This document shows positions 26,883 through 35,725 of a stretch of DNA of 64,000 bases, in pieces (position 1 is the stretch's first letter; every line of letters starts with the position of its first letter). Source of the DNA: Parendozoicomonas callyspongiae (GTDB lineage: Bacteria; Pseudomonadota; Gammaproteobacteria; Pseudomonadales; Endozoicomonadaceae); contig NZ_JAMFLX010000007.1 of assembly GCF_023502345.1 (NCBI RefSeq), forward strand, positions 1-64,000. Reading direction: 5' to 3'. The translations under genes and the position numbers were made by a program. The notes under the pieces were generated by a model. That model saw only the letters and a list, made by a program, of their open reading frames with translations. It was not told the DNA's origin and did no database searches.

Positions 26883-27758
26883 CTACTTGTTCCTGGTGAT
26901 CTTCTGTACAGCCAGAGCCAGGCTGATGGCGATAATGAGCAGGATCACACCTGCCGCGTTGGCGATACCCAGATCAAACTCAAGAATGCCCTGTTCATAA
27001 ACATAGAGAGCCAGTGTCGTAATCTTGTGGGAGATCAGACCGTTCGACATCAAATACGCCGAATCAAAAGTACGCAGTGAACCCAGCAAAGTAATCAGGA
27101 ACACAATTTTCATTGTTGGGTAGAGCTGGGGAATGGTGATGTTCCAGATCTTCTGCCAGACAGTTGCCCCATCCATCTCAGCGGCTTCATAGAGATCAGT
27201 GTTGATAGAGAGAATGGCGGAGAAATAAATAACTGTGGTGTAACCGATATCTTTCCACACAGTCTGGAACACAATCATGCCCCGTGCGTAGTCTTCATTG
27301 GCAAAGAACAGGATGGGCGCATCGATAATTCCCAGCGATATCAAAACACTGTTGAGTGAACCCGCCGGAGAAAGAAACGTCATCCAGATACCGATAATAA
27401 TTACCCAGGAAAACAGGTTGGGTAGATAAATCAGAGTCTGAAACCAGCGTTTGGCTGCCATCTGGGTTATTTCAACCAGAGCAATGGCAGGAATAATCGG
27501 CAGAGTAAAACCAAAGAAAGTAATACCCAGCGACAGAACTATGGTGTTTTCAATAACCTGTAAAAAATCACTGTCGTCAAAAATGGTGTAGTAATTGTCC
27601 AGTCCTACAAACCCGGAAGAGCCCAGAAGACCAAATTCCTGGATGCTGATATAAAACGCTTGCGACAGTGGATAAAAAATAAAAACGCAAAAATAAATAA
27701 TTATGGGCGTTATTAACACATAAAGAGGCGCATACTTTTTCAGCAGCCGAGTATCCAT
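26883..27758 (-). CDS. Carbohydrate ABC transporter permease (MalF/LplB type)
   Basis: About 291 residues from ATG 27758, which has GGAAAGG upstream; an 18-codon longer frame lacks such a site. Six membrane segments and an EAA loop (YEAAEMDGATVWQKIWNITIPQL). This is the LplB/UgpA-like partner of the following permease. It begins 69 bases after the binding-protein gene. Confidence 0.92.
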   Translation of the reverse strand: MDTRLLKKYAPLYVLITPIIIYFCVFIFYPLSQAFYISIQEFGLLGSSGFVGLDNYYTIFDDSDFLQVIENTIVLSLGITFFGFTLPIIPAIALVEITQMAAKRWFQTLIYLPNLFSWVIIIGIWMTFLSPAGSLNSVLISLGIIDAPILFFANEDYARGMIVFQTVWKDIGYTTVIYFSAILSINTDLYEAAEMDGATVWQKIWNITIPQLYPTMKIVFLITLLGSLRTFDSAYLMSNGLISHKITTLALYVYEQGILEFDLGIANAAGVILLIIAISLALAVQKITRNK

Positions 27759-27826
27759 AGAACCTTTCCGGAAAGAAACAAAGCTGGTAATGGCATCAGG
27801 CAACAGCACCATTACCAGCCTTTGAT

Positions 27827-29149
27827 TTAATCGATCAACTTACTCTTAGCCAGATCCTTGCGCATGGCCTTAACGGCTTCAGCACCAGTGACCTTGCCAA
27901 GCATGGCGCGATAGGCGTACTTCTGAAGAATCTTCTTGGTCTTGCTCCACTCAGCTGGCAGAACCTCCAGAGAAGCGTGTTTCAGAACAATGGCTTCTGC
28001 TTCGTCTACGCCAGGCAGGGAACCAAAAGGATTAACCCAGTTGCGGCTGGTCACGCGGGGAGCTCCGTGATCAAGGCCATGCTCTTTACCGGTCTCGGTC
28101 AGCACATACTTGCCATCGACCACATTGTAATCAATGCCTTCGATGCCCAGTGTACCCAGCAGGTAGCCCGGCTCAGAGTGCCAGAACTCCAGGAACTTGA
28201 TGGCGTTTTCAGGCTTCCTGGCATTGGCAGGAATCACCCAGATACTGGAGTCACCGCGACGCATCATGATCTTGCCATCAGGCCCGGGAACACCGGCAAG
28301 GCCTTTGGCACGGAAGGTGGTTTTAGGATCCTGATTGGTGCGAATGTTGTTGTACAGACCAACAAAAGCATCCCAGTAGGTGACTGTCGCAGTCTGGTCA
28401 GACAGGAACAGTTTGGTCATATCGGAGCTGCTGTTGGAAGCAAAGTTAGGATCCAGCAGACCTTCCTTGTACAGTTTGGCGAACCAGTCATAAACAGGCG
28501 CTGCAGCATCAGTGGCGTAAGGAACAGTGCGCTTGCCATCAATCATCACATATCCGGCTTTCACCCCAACTGCACTCATAAATGGTTGAATATCATACAA
28601 ACCTTTGGTGCTGATACCGTAGGCACCATACTTGGTTTTGGCGGCTTTGAAGAAGTTGTACCACTGGTCAAGGGTCGCAGGGTCTTTCATGCCCAGCTCT
28701 TCCAGCCAGTCAGCACGCACCACTGGCATGGTGCCACCTTCAAACTTGTTGGGAATACCGTAGATCTTGCCGTCGCGGCTGATGACATCCAGTTCTTCCT
28801 GGGAAATTCGGTTCCGGTCAGAAAGAATTGGGCTTTTGGCGATCAGATCATTCATAGGCATGATCGCTTTCTGTTTGATAAAGTATTCAAGCTGCTTGGA
28901 TGTGCTGTAGATAAGATCGTATTTTTCACCGCTGGCCAGAGTGGTCAGAACAACCTGATCATAGGAGCCCCCCGGCTTGACCATGCTGACATCCATACCG
29001 GTATTTTTTTCAATAACCTGAACAAACGCCTTATGCTCACCAGCAGTTTTACCACCGCTGACCTTGGTCATGATCTTCACATCACTTGCCATGGTCACAG
29101 AACTAAACGCCATCGTGGCCGTTAAGAGCGCTAACACTGTTTTCTTCAT
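27827..29149 (-). CDS. Extracellular solute-binding protein of sugar ABC transporter (family 1)
   Basis: 440 residues with a classical signal peptide ending near VTMAS, exported to the periplasm without a lipobox. The mature protein has family-1 features (GSYDQVVLTTLASGEKYDLIY, KIYGIPNKFEGGTMPVVRADWLEELGM) as in LipO/YtcQ-like oligosaccharide-binding proteins. Encoded between the ATPase and the permeases. Confidence 0.92.
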   Translation of the reverse strand: MKKTVLALLTATMAFSSVTMASDVKIMTKVSGGKTAGEHKAFVQVIEKNTGMDVSMVKPGGSYDQVVLTTLASGEKYDLIYSTSKQLEYFIKQKAIMPMNDLIAKSPILSDRNRISQEELDVISRDGKIYGIPNKFEGGTMPVVRADWLEELGMKDPATLDQWYNFFKAAKTKYGAYGISTKGLYDIQPFMSAVGVKAGYVMIDGKRTVPYATDAAAPVYDWFAKLYKEGLLDPNFASNSSSDMTKLFLSDQTATVTYWDAFVGLYNNIRTNQDPKTTFRAKGLAGVPGPDGKIMMRRGDSSIWVIPANARKPENAIKFLEFWHSEPGYLLGTLGIEGIDYNVVDGKYVLTETGKEHGLDHGAPRVTSRNWVNPFGSLPGVDEAEAIVLKHASLEVLPAEWSKTKKILQKYAYRAMLGKVTGAEAVKAMRKDLAKSKLID

Positions 29150-29206
29150 TTGCTTTTCCTTACGTTACTTCTGACCGAAGAGAGATTCAGCCTTACGTTA
29201 TTTTTT

Positions 29207-30355
29207 CTAGGCGGCCGTTGCTGGCTCCTTGTTTTCCTTAACACTCAGTGCGTCTTTCAACAGGGTTCGACGATAGTTCTGCAGCACTGAACGATCCTGA
29301 TCATCAAACAGATAGATATCTCTTACCGCTGCACTGGCAGCGATTTCCTGGCCGGGAAGAATTGTCTGGTGACCATCAACCTTTAACGTGATGGACTGGC
29401 CATTGAGGTCGCCATAAACCAGAGTGTTTTCACCAAGATATTCAGAAGCTGTTGCCTTGATGGTGATATTTAGATCACCAGTTCTATTAATGAATAAGTG
29501 TTCCGGACGAACACCCAGCTTGAACTGTTTTTCACCATCGGTTGGAGAGTCCACCGGCAGCTTGATGCTCTGCCCACTTTCCAAAGTGAAGGTCTGCTTC
29601 GTCCCATCAAACTCTTTCGAAGTCACAGAAATGAAGTTCATCTTTGGCGAACCAATAAATCCGGCCACAAAGACATTTTCCGGTGCGGTATAAAGCTCTG
29701 CCGGAGTGCCAACCTGCTCAATCTGACCGGCCCGAAGCACAACAATCCGATCAGCCATGGTCATGGCTTCCACCTGATCATGGGTCACATAAATCATGGT
29801 GGCGTTCATCTTTTCATGGAGACGGGCAATCTCCATGCGCATGGCTACACGCAGTTCAGCATCAAGGTTGGAAAGGGGTTCATCAAAGAGAAAGACTTCC
29901 GGCTGACGGGTAATGGCCCGACCAATGGCAACGCGCTGGCGCTGGCCGCCGGATAACTCTTTTGGCTTGCGGTTCAGTAAAGGAGTCAGCTGCAGAATCT
30001 CTGCAACTTCATTCACCCTTTCTTCAATAAACTCTTTGGGATGTTTACGAACTTTCAGGCCAAAGGCGATGTTGTCGTAAACATTCATATGGGGATAAAG
30101 CGCGTAGGACTGAAACACCATGGCCGCCCCACGTTTGGAGGGAGCAAGATCATTCACTGCCTGACCAGCGATCTTGATCTCACCCTCGGTGGTATCATCA
30201 AGACCGGCAATCAGTCTCAGCAGTGTGGATTTTCCGCAACCGGATGGCCCGACAAAAACGATGAACTCACCATCGTTAATCGCCAGATCCACACCATGAA
30301 TAATCTCTGTTTCACCGAAACGTTTGATAACGTTATGCAGACTCAGAGTGGCCAT
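29207..30355 (-). CDS. Sugar ABC transporter ATPase (MalK/UgpC/MsmX family)
   Basis: 382 residues. Walker A GPSGCGKST, Q-loop MVFQSYALYPHM, signature LSGGQRQRVAIGRA and Walker B EVFLFDEPLSNLDA are all intact. The C-terminal 150 residues form the MalK-type regulatory OB-fold domain. It energises the two permeases encoded downstream and follows the GH13 gene by 47 bases. Confidence 0.95.
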   Translation of the reverse strand: MATLSLHNVIKRFGETEIIHGVDLAINDGEFIVFVGPSGCGKSTLLRLIAGLDDTTEGEIKIAGQAVNDLAPSKRGAAMVFQSYALYPHMNVYDNIAFGLKVRKHPKEFIEERVNEVAEILQLTPLLNRKPKELSGGQRQRVAIGRAITRQPEVFLFDEPLSNLDAELRVAMRMEIARLHEKMNATMIYVTHDQVEAMTMADRIVVLRAGQIEQVGTPAELYTAPENVFVAGFIGSPKMNFISVTSKEFDGTKQTFTLESGQSIKLPVDSPTDGEKQFKLGVRPEHLFINRTGDLNITIKATASEYLGENTLVYGDLNGQSITLKVDGHQTILPGQEIAASAAVRDIYLFDDQDRSVLQNYRRTLLKDALSVKENKEPATAA

Positions 30356-30402
30356 AGTAAAAAAGTCCTCGACAAATCATCTTCGACAATCAGTGTTAAG
30401 TG

Positions 30403-32007
30403 CTAGAGCCAGTAAATACCTGCCTGCCACGGCATAAGCGTTACCGACTGATCAACACTGTTGTCAGCAAAATCTTTTAGATGGATAGCTTTGGCGGCAT
30501 CCTGTCCAAGAACAATCGGGACAGTTTCATCAGAAAAGTTAAAGAGGCACAGAAGTGACTTTTTCCCGGGAACGGTGCGGATAAAACCGCTGACACCTTC
30601 CGGGGTTTCCATCAGCTCTATATCACCAGCAATGTAGTCGCGGTGCTCTCCTCGCCACTTCAGAAGCTCGCGATAGAAGTTCAGGGTAGATTCACTATCC
30701 TGCTCCTGAACATCAACGGCCCTTGCGCAATGTTTTTCCTGCATTGGCAGCCAGGGTTTAACAGAGGAGAAACCTCCGTTCACAGCATCTTTGTTCCAGG
30801 GGATAGGTGTTCTGCAACCATCCCGTCCCTGCCGCTGTGGCCAGGTTGCCAAGCCTTCCGGGTCAACCAGATCTTCAAACTGAAGCTCTGCTTCATCCAG
30901 CCCCAGTTCTTCACCCTGATACAGGCAGATAGAGCCGCGGAGAGTATTCATAAGGGTGAAGTAGAGCCGAGCCAGCAGGTCCTGGTCGACGCCCTCTTTT
31001 TTCCAGCGGGAAACAACGCGGGGAGCATCATGGTTATTAATGGCATAATTCACCCAGCCTTTGCCGGCTGACTTTGCGTTACCAATAATGCGGTTGATGT
31101 AATCCTTGTTAGCTGTTTCATTGTGATGACCCATGGTCATCTGGCAGTCATAACCCATATGCAGGAGATCATCACTGCCGGTATAGCGGGTAATCAGATC
31201 AAGATCGCCAATCTCACCGATACTTGTCTTCTCAGGATATGAGTCCAGAACCTGACGGAACCTGCGCAGGAAAATTTCCATCTCTGGACGGTTGGAGTTG
31301 TAGATCATATCCTGCCAGTACCATAGCTTAACGTGGGACTGACCTTTTGGATTCACAGGGTTATCACGCAGCTGAAGGTCATGGAACATCTGACCGATAG
31401 CATCCAGACGGAAACCATCAACTCCACGATCCAGCCAGAAACGTGTGACATCCAAAACGGCATTCTGCACATCTTCGTTGTGAAGATTGAGATCAGGTTG
31501 CTGGGTAACAAAGTTATGCAGGTAGTACTGCATACGACGACTGTCGAACTGCCAGGCGGCACCACCAAAACAGGACTGCCAGTTATTAGGCGGAGAGCCA
31601 TCGGGCTTTGGATCTGCCCAGACATACCAGTCGTGTTTAGGGTTATCTCGACTCTGACGGCTTTCCTGGAACCAAGGGTGCTCATCGGAGCTATGGGAGT
31701 AAACCTGATCGATCAAGACCTTTAGCCCCAGCTCATGAGCTGTCGCCAGAAACTCATCAAAATCACTTAAAGTGCCAAAAATTGGATCGACATCTCGATA
31801 GTTGGCAATGTCATAGCCAAAATCGTGCATGGGAGAAGTGAAGAAAGGAGATAACCAGATGGCATCAACATTGAGCGATGCAATATAGGGGAGCTTTTCG
31901 GTGATGCCCTTTAAATCACCCACTCCATCATTATTGCTGTCATAAAAACTACGTGGATATATCTGATAGATGGATAAACTTTTCCACCAATCTGAGCTAC
32001 CTGTCAT
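30403..32007 (-). CDS. GH13 alpha-glucosidase (oligo-1,6-glucosidase-like)
   Basis: 534 residues, cytoplasmic (no signal peptide), with the GH13 catalytic barrel. Conserved region II DGFRLDAIG gives nucleophile D202, region III IGEIGD gives acid/base E265 and region IV NNHDAPR gives D327. The N-terminal IYQIYPRSFYDSNNDGVGDL is standard for oligo-1,6-glucosidase and alpha-glucosidase subfamilies. It would cleave imported alpha-glucosides. First gene of the operon, with GGAAG before the ATG, and divergent from the LysR gene. Confidence 0.93.
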   Translation of the reverse strand: MTGSSDWWKSLSIYQIYPRSFYDSNNDGVGDLKGITEKLPYIASLNVDAIWLSPFFTSPMHDFGYDIANYRDVDPIFGTLSDFDEFLATAHELGLKVLIDQVYSHSSDEHPWFQESRQSRDNPKHDWYVWADPKPDGSPPNNWQSCFGGAAWQFDSRRMQYYLHNFVTQQPDLNLHNEDVQNAVLDVTRFWLDRGVDGFRLDAIGQMFHDLQLRDNPVNPKGQSHVKLWYWQDMIYNSNRPEMEIFLRRFRQVLDSYPEKTSIGEIGDLDLITRYTGSDDLLHMGYDCQMTMGHHNETANKDYINRIIGNAKSAGKGWVNYAINNHDAPRVVSRWKKEGVDQDLLARLYFTLMNTLRGSICLYQGEELGLDEAELQFEDLVDPEGLATWPQRQGRDGCRTPIPWNKDAVNGGFSSVKPWLPMQEKHCARAVDVQEQDSESTLNFYRELLKWRGEHRDYIAGDIELMETPEGVSGFIRTVPGKKSLLCLFNFSDETVPIVLGQDAAKAIHLKDFADNSVDQSVTLMPWQAGIYWL

Positions 32008-32280
32008 ACACTACTTCCATAACCTGCGACTGCTTTCAGTTCGCAAATATCTGTATTCACTGTGAGGGCTCATTTACTTGGTGGAGATACCACAACTAAC
32101 TTTTGAGGTTTCAAGTCGGGCGAAAAACACTACAAGAAACCGCAATTTTTAGCTAACGATATTTTTTCAACCACCTTTGAACAAAAAGCCACATTTATAA
32201 AAATGAATCTACAGAACTGGACAGCGCCTGAATAATACATATTATGCGTCCATGTATAAGTTGTACTTATAGTTACCGGA

Positions 32281-33213
32281 ATGGATAAGTTTCTTCATCA
32301 ATTCAAAGTGATCGCGGAATCAGGCAGCTTCAGCCATGCCTCTGAGATGCTACATATCAGCCAGCCAGCTCTTACACAAAATATTAAGAAACTGGAAAGC
32401 CGATATGAAATAAGCCTGTTTAACCGCTCTCACCAAGGGGTTTCATTAACGGCCTACGGTCAAATTTTGTACGGCCATGTGAGAGCGATGGAGAACATCG
32501 AAAAACAGGCTAACGAAAAGATCGAGGAATTTAAGAATAAGAAGGGGCGCTCTCTCCTGATTGGAACAGGGCATTTTTTCTGGGAACTTTATCTGAAAGA
32601 TGCTTTAAGAAAATATCACTCAATAGCCCCCAAGGCTTCACTTCATATTGAGTTTGGCAACAACCTTTATCTTTTTGACAGAACGCTATCCGGCCACCTT
32701 GATATTATTTTTGGCCATGAAATCCTAGGCCTCTCCCATAACTCCGATATGGTATTCATGCCTCTTTTAGAGTCTGATAGAGCATGGTTTGTCAGATCAT
32801 CCCACCCTCTTGCCGGAAAGAAAGCGTGTTATACCGATATGGATAGTTTTCCACTTCTGGAGATAACTGGCCATGACAGTCGATATAAGGAATACATCAA
32901 ACACGTTGAAGAAAACCCGATTGAACAGGAGCGGCTTGAATCAGATCACCGGGTAATCATGTCGACCAACTCAATCACAGCCGGTCTGGAGTTTCTTCAA
33001 ACTCAGGATGTCATTCTGGGCTTTCCTATTGAGTATCGCAGCTTTATGGAGCAACACGATATTGTTCCACTGCAGCTGGATACCCCGCCATTAAAAGAAC
33101 GCATAGGGGCGTATTATAGGAATAATGGTCTCAACTCATCTTTGGAAGAGTTAATTCAGATTCTGATCCCTATAGTTAAACCGGTTTTTGATACTTTTCG
33201 ATACCAAATCTAG
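32281..33213 (+). CDS. LysR-family transcriptional regulator
   Basis: 310 residues. The N-terminal winged helix is typical (FKVIAESGSFSHASEMLHISQPALTQNIKKLE), followed by a periplasmic-binding-like effector domain. It is divergent from the alpha-glucosidase/ABC operon across 273 bases, the classical arrangement for a LysR regulator controlling its neighbour. A sugar-linked LysR target is slightly unusual, since LacI or similar regulators are more common there. Confidence 0.9.
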   Translation: MDKFLHQFKVIAESGSFSHASEMLHISQPALTQNIKKLESRYEISLFNRSHQGVSLTAYGQILYGHVRAMENIEKQANEKIEEFKNKKGRSLLIGTGHFFWELYLKDALRKYHSIAPKASLHIEFGNNLYLFDRTLSGHLDIIFGHEILGLSHNSDMVFMPLLESDRAWFVRSSHPLAGKKACYTDMDSFPLLEITGHDSRYKEYIKHVEENPIEQERLESDHRVIMSTNSITAGLEFLQTQDVILGFPIEYRSFMEQHDIVPLQLDTPPLKERIGAYYRNNGLNSSLEELIQILIPIVKPVFDTFRYQI

Positions 33214-33324
33214 ATGTGAATCGCCCAGTTATGTTCGCTTTAAAAAATACTATCAGCCAACCTTGATTCAGGGATAAACTTGCCATGCGCTTCCATAAAG
33301 AAAATAACATAGCGAGTGCTTATC

Positions 33325-33513
33325 ATGAAAAAGGTTCTGATTATTGCAGGTGATTTTGTAGAAGATTACGAAATCATGGTTCCGTTTCAGGCTCTGCTGG
33401 CTATGGACTTTGCCGTTGATGCTGCTGTGACCAGTGGCCACTATGTGACAGCTCCCGCCTGACCTGCCAATCCATCCTGGATCAAACAGTTTGTGGCTCT
33501 TCTAAATAACTGA
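33325..33513 (+). pseudogene. DJ-1/PfpI family remnant
   Basis: The ATG opens [20 protein letters not shown], a normal DJ-1/PfpI start, and continues to about residue 37. The text then jumps to the family's C-terminal end, [11 protein letters not shown], an in-frame TGA where tryptophan is expected, and PANPSWIKQFVALLNN. About 130 central residues, including the catalytic cysteine region, are deleted. One internal deletion plus a nonsense change make it a clear pseudogene. Confidence 0.78.
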
Positions 33514-33701
33514 TTGATTTTGAAGCTATAAGCAGGGATGTGAAGTTCTGGATCACACTATAAAGTTCTAGAACTTCGCTATCCCATCCCTCGGGAAGAG
33601 TAAACAGCTACATGATATGGCTCGGCAGATGCTCCCGTGGCGTCTCTTCTTCTGCCACCACTCTGAACTCCAGAAACATCTGTTGACAGACTCAAGAACC
33701 G

Positions 33702-33854
33702 CTCTGCGTTCGCAAAGTGACCCATGACCGGTGCGTTGATCAAAGAATTGTTTCTGAGCTGGAAAGAATAGCGAAAGAAGCGGGATGCAGTCTGAGCATA
33801 ACCTTTCCCGCAGGTATCGAAGCAGAGCCGTTATCCAGCTACCTGAAACCCTGA
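33702..33854 (+). pseudogene. Duplicate 3' fragment of the PanZ-like gene
   Basis: Fifty codons plus stop match the last fifty codons of the PanZ-like gene (25323-25475) without any insertion or deletion; the shared core ATAGCGAAAGAAGCGGGATG and its flanks are identical. The frame is open and most differences change an amino acid. Nothing resembling the first half of the gene is seen upstream, so this is a truncated paralogue, not a working gene. Confidence 0.82.
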
Positions 33855-34057
33855 GTAAACTTCTGATTCATAAGGAACAGGCAATCATTTCTCGGCCTCA
33901 ACATTTGATAAACCGCACAGGCTTTCAGGCTGATCATGGTGGCAGCCAAATAGCGCAGTGCCGTAGTACGGTCAACTGAGTCAAACCCTTAAAAAGACAC
34001 TCTCGCAATTTGCTTGCTATGCTTCCCTGGCCTTCCTGAACACAGTGGTACCAGGCA

Positions 34058-35137
34058 ATGGTTCCTTTAACAAAACTGGGCACAGTACTGCTGCATCTAG
34101 CCTGGGCGGCATCTTTGTTTGCAACAGTCTGTCTTGCAGGCAACAGACAATATGCGTTCATCTATTTCCCCGGCGGAAATATCCAGCAAGTAAGATGTTC
34201 GATAGACCACGGTTTTAATGATGTTACATCCTATGACATTAACGGCTTTCAATATAAGGGGTCTAAGTACTGGCTCCTCCTTGCTCAGGGATCAGATGAC
34301 CACCATTTTGGTATTTTGGCCCGCATCACCGAGAGTTACAAAGAAGAAAAAAAATCTGTAGAGATTTATGTAAAAGATACTGATTCCTACCGTACAATCA
34401 CTCTCGCCTTTAATGGCAAAATGTACCGAAAAAAAATCCCACTGGAGGATGAGGATGATCCAGAAGCCCCCCCTCTTAAACTTGTGCGAGTACCTGAAGA
34501 GCTTAAGGAGTCTGTTACCACATTTAACTTCAGTGAACTTTTTTCTCTAGTGTCTACTTTAAAAGAGGGTCGAGAATATGATGATCAGAATAACAATCTG
34601 GAAACCCTGCTAACAACTGCCGACGATGATCAAGAGGGTTTGCGTGAATCTGAAGATGGAAATTTTCATATTTCAGTAACCAACTTGCCTGACCGTGGTA
34701 AATCTCGCTGTTTAATTCGACAAAAGACCTCAACAGGTTTCCCTCCACTGGCAGCCACCAGAACCTTGCACAAAGGAAATACCATCGCTCCTTCTTTTAG
34801 TTCTACCAAACGCGGAGCACCTTCAAGGAAAACTTCAGGCCTGGCTTCACTAGCCTGTACATCGGCAAACTGCTTATTCAAGATTGGACTAGTGTGGCCT
34901 ATCAAAATCCTTTCGCATGCATCTGTGTTTACCTGCAAATATCCCAGGCTCGCAGCCTGTACCGGGATTGCCTGTCTATTTATCGCTTCACAGATCTACT
35001 TCAGCATACCGTCTACCAGTATTGTTCAGTCAGACCCAAGCTCCAGCCTGTTTAACTCACCAATACTATATGTGCGGAAGCTATTTTCTAAAAATTTTAC
35101 TGGGAATGGCTTCACCATGAGCCCGGGAAAAAATTAG
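34058..35137 (+). CDS. Hypothetical secreted or membrane protein, 359 residues
   Basis: No family recognised. A signal peptide is likely (hydrophobic LGTVLLHLAWAASLFATVCLAG). Residues 30-140 look beta-rich and globular (QYAFIYFPGGNIQQV, SKYWLLLAQGSDDHHFG), followed by an acidic linker (DEDDPEAPP) and a Ser/Thr-rich part. A second hydrophobic segment is near residue 305 (LAACTGIACLFIASQIYF). The ribosome binding site is weak and the gene borders degraded DNA, so the last third may be remodelled. Function unknown. Confidence 0.5.
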   Translation: MVPLTKLGTVLLHLAWAASLFATVCLAGNRQYAFIYFPGGNIQQVRCSIDHGFNDVTSYDINGFQYKGSKYWLLLAQGSDDHHFGILARITESYKEEKKSVEIYVKDTDSYRTITLAFNGKMYRKKIPLEDEDDPEAPPLKLVRVPEELKESVTTFNFSELFSLVSTLKEGREYDDQNNNLETLLTTADDDQEGLRESEDGNFHISVTNLPDRGKSRCLIRQKTSTGFPPLAATRTLHKGNTIAPSFSSTKRGAPSRKTSGLASLACTSANCLFKIGLVWPIKILSHASVFTCKYPRLAACTGIACLFIASQIYFSIPSTSIVQSDPSSSLFNSPILYVRKLFSKNFTGNGFTMSPGKN

Positions 35138-35197
35138 CATCAGGCCCTGTTGAAGTTTTATTATCCAGCTCAGTGGCTTTTCGGTACGGGTGATAAC

Positions 35198-35650
35198 ATG
35201 AACTGTCAATGCCTGACATTTTCTCAACTGACAACCAACCAGCTCTATGAATTGCTTAAGCTGCGGGTAGATATTTTTGTTGTCGAGCAAAACTGCCCCT
35301 ACCATGAGTTAGACGAACATGATCGCCACCCTGAAACCCGCCACCTTCTTGGCTATCAGGGTGATCAGCTTGTCGCATATCTGCGTCTGTTGCCACCAGG
35401 GTGCACATACCCACAAGTGAGTCTTGGCCGGGTTGCCGTTCATCAGTTGATGAGGGGAAAAGGCACTTCTCATGCTCTGCTCAGACAAGGCATAGACCAT
35501 GCGGGATCTATCTGGCCAGATCAATCCATCAAGATAGGAGCCCAGTCCTATTTATTGGATTTCTACAAAAACTATGGATTCAAAGTGGCTTCGGAAGAGT
35601 ATCTTGAGGATGGAATTCCTCATATTGATATGGTGCGCATGGCCTCATAG
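35198..35650 (+). CDS. ElaA-like GNAT N-acetyltransferase
   Basis: 150 residues from ATG 35198; a longer frame adds 16 codons that the family lacks. The wording LLKLRVDIFVVEQNCPYHELDEHD, ETRHLLGYQGDQLVAYLRLLPPG and the acetyl-CoA loop LGRVAVHQLMRGKGTSHALL match E. coli ElaA closely, as does the end YKNYGF and EEYLEDGIPHIDM. It is a small cytoplasmic acetyltransferase with unproven substrate. It converges on iolA across a terminator. Confidence 0.88.
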   Translation: MNCQCLTFSQLTTNQLYELLKLRVDIFVVEQNCPYHELDEHDRHPETRHLLGYQGDQLVAYLRLLPPGCTYPQVSLGRVAVHQLMRGKGTSHALLRQGIDHAGSIWPDQSIKIGAQSYLLDFYKNYGFKVASEEYLEDGIPHIDMVRMAS

Positions 35651-35654
35651 ATAA

Positions 35655-35694
35655 CAAAAAACAGGGTACCGCCAAAACAAGCACAGTACCCTGT
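35655..35694 (-). terminator. Terminator of the iol operon
   Basis: Read on the minus strand, ACAGGGTAC/GTACCCTGT with a 16-base loop is followed by TTTTTTGTT. It lies 30 bases beyond the iolA stop, at the end of the iolG-C-D-E-A transcript. Confidence 0.85.
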
Positions 35695-35725
35695 TGGGAC
35701 GATCGAAGTACTTACCAGAAGTGTT

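Larger units (their letters stand above)
33214..34057. other. Gene graveyard between lysR and a secreted orphan
   Basis: About 840 bases with no intact gene. It holds a DJ-1/PfpI remnant (33325-33513), a perfect 14-base palindrome AAGTTCTAGAACTT (33563-33576), a duplicate of the end of the PanZ-like gene (33702-33854) and, on the minus strand at about 33870-34100, two frames that together look like the end of a larger protein, perhaps a transposase. Confidence 0.6.

Noticed and set aside
27977-29125. Long plus-strand open frame opposite the sugar-binding protein gene
   Set aside because: Antisense shadow of a confidently identified gene; composition reflects codon bias of the true strand.
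33563-33576. Palindrome AAGTTCTAGAACTT as an operator or attachment site
   Set aside because: It lies among pseudogenes with no adjacent intact gene to control, and no second copy was noticed.
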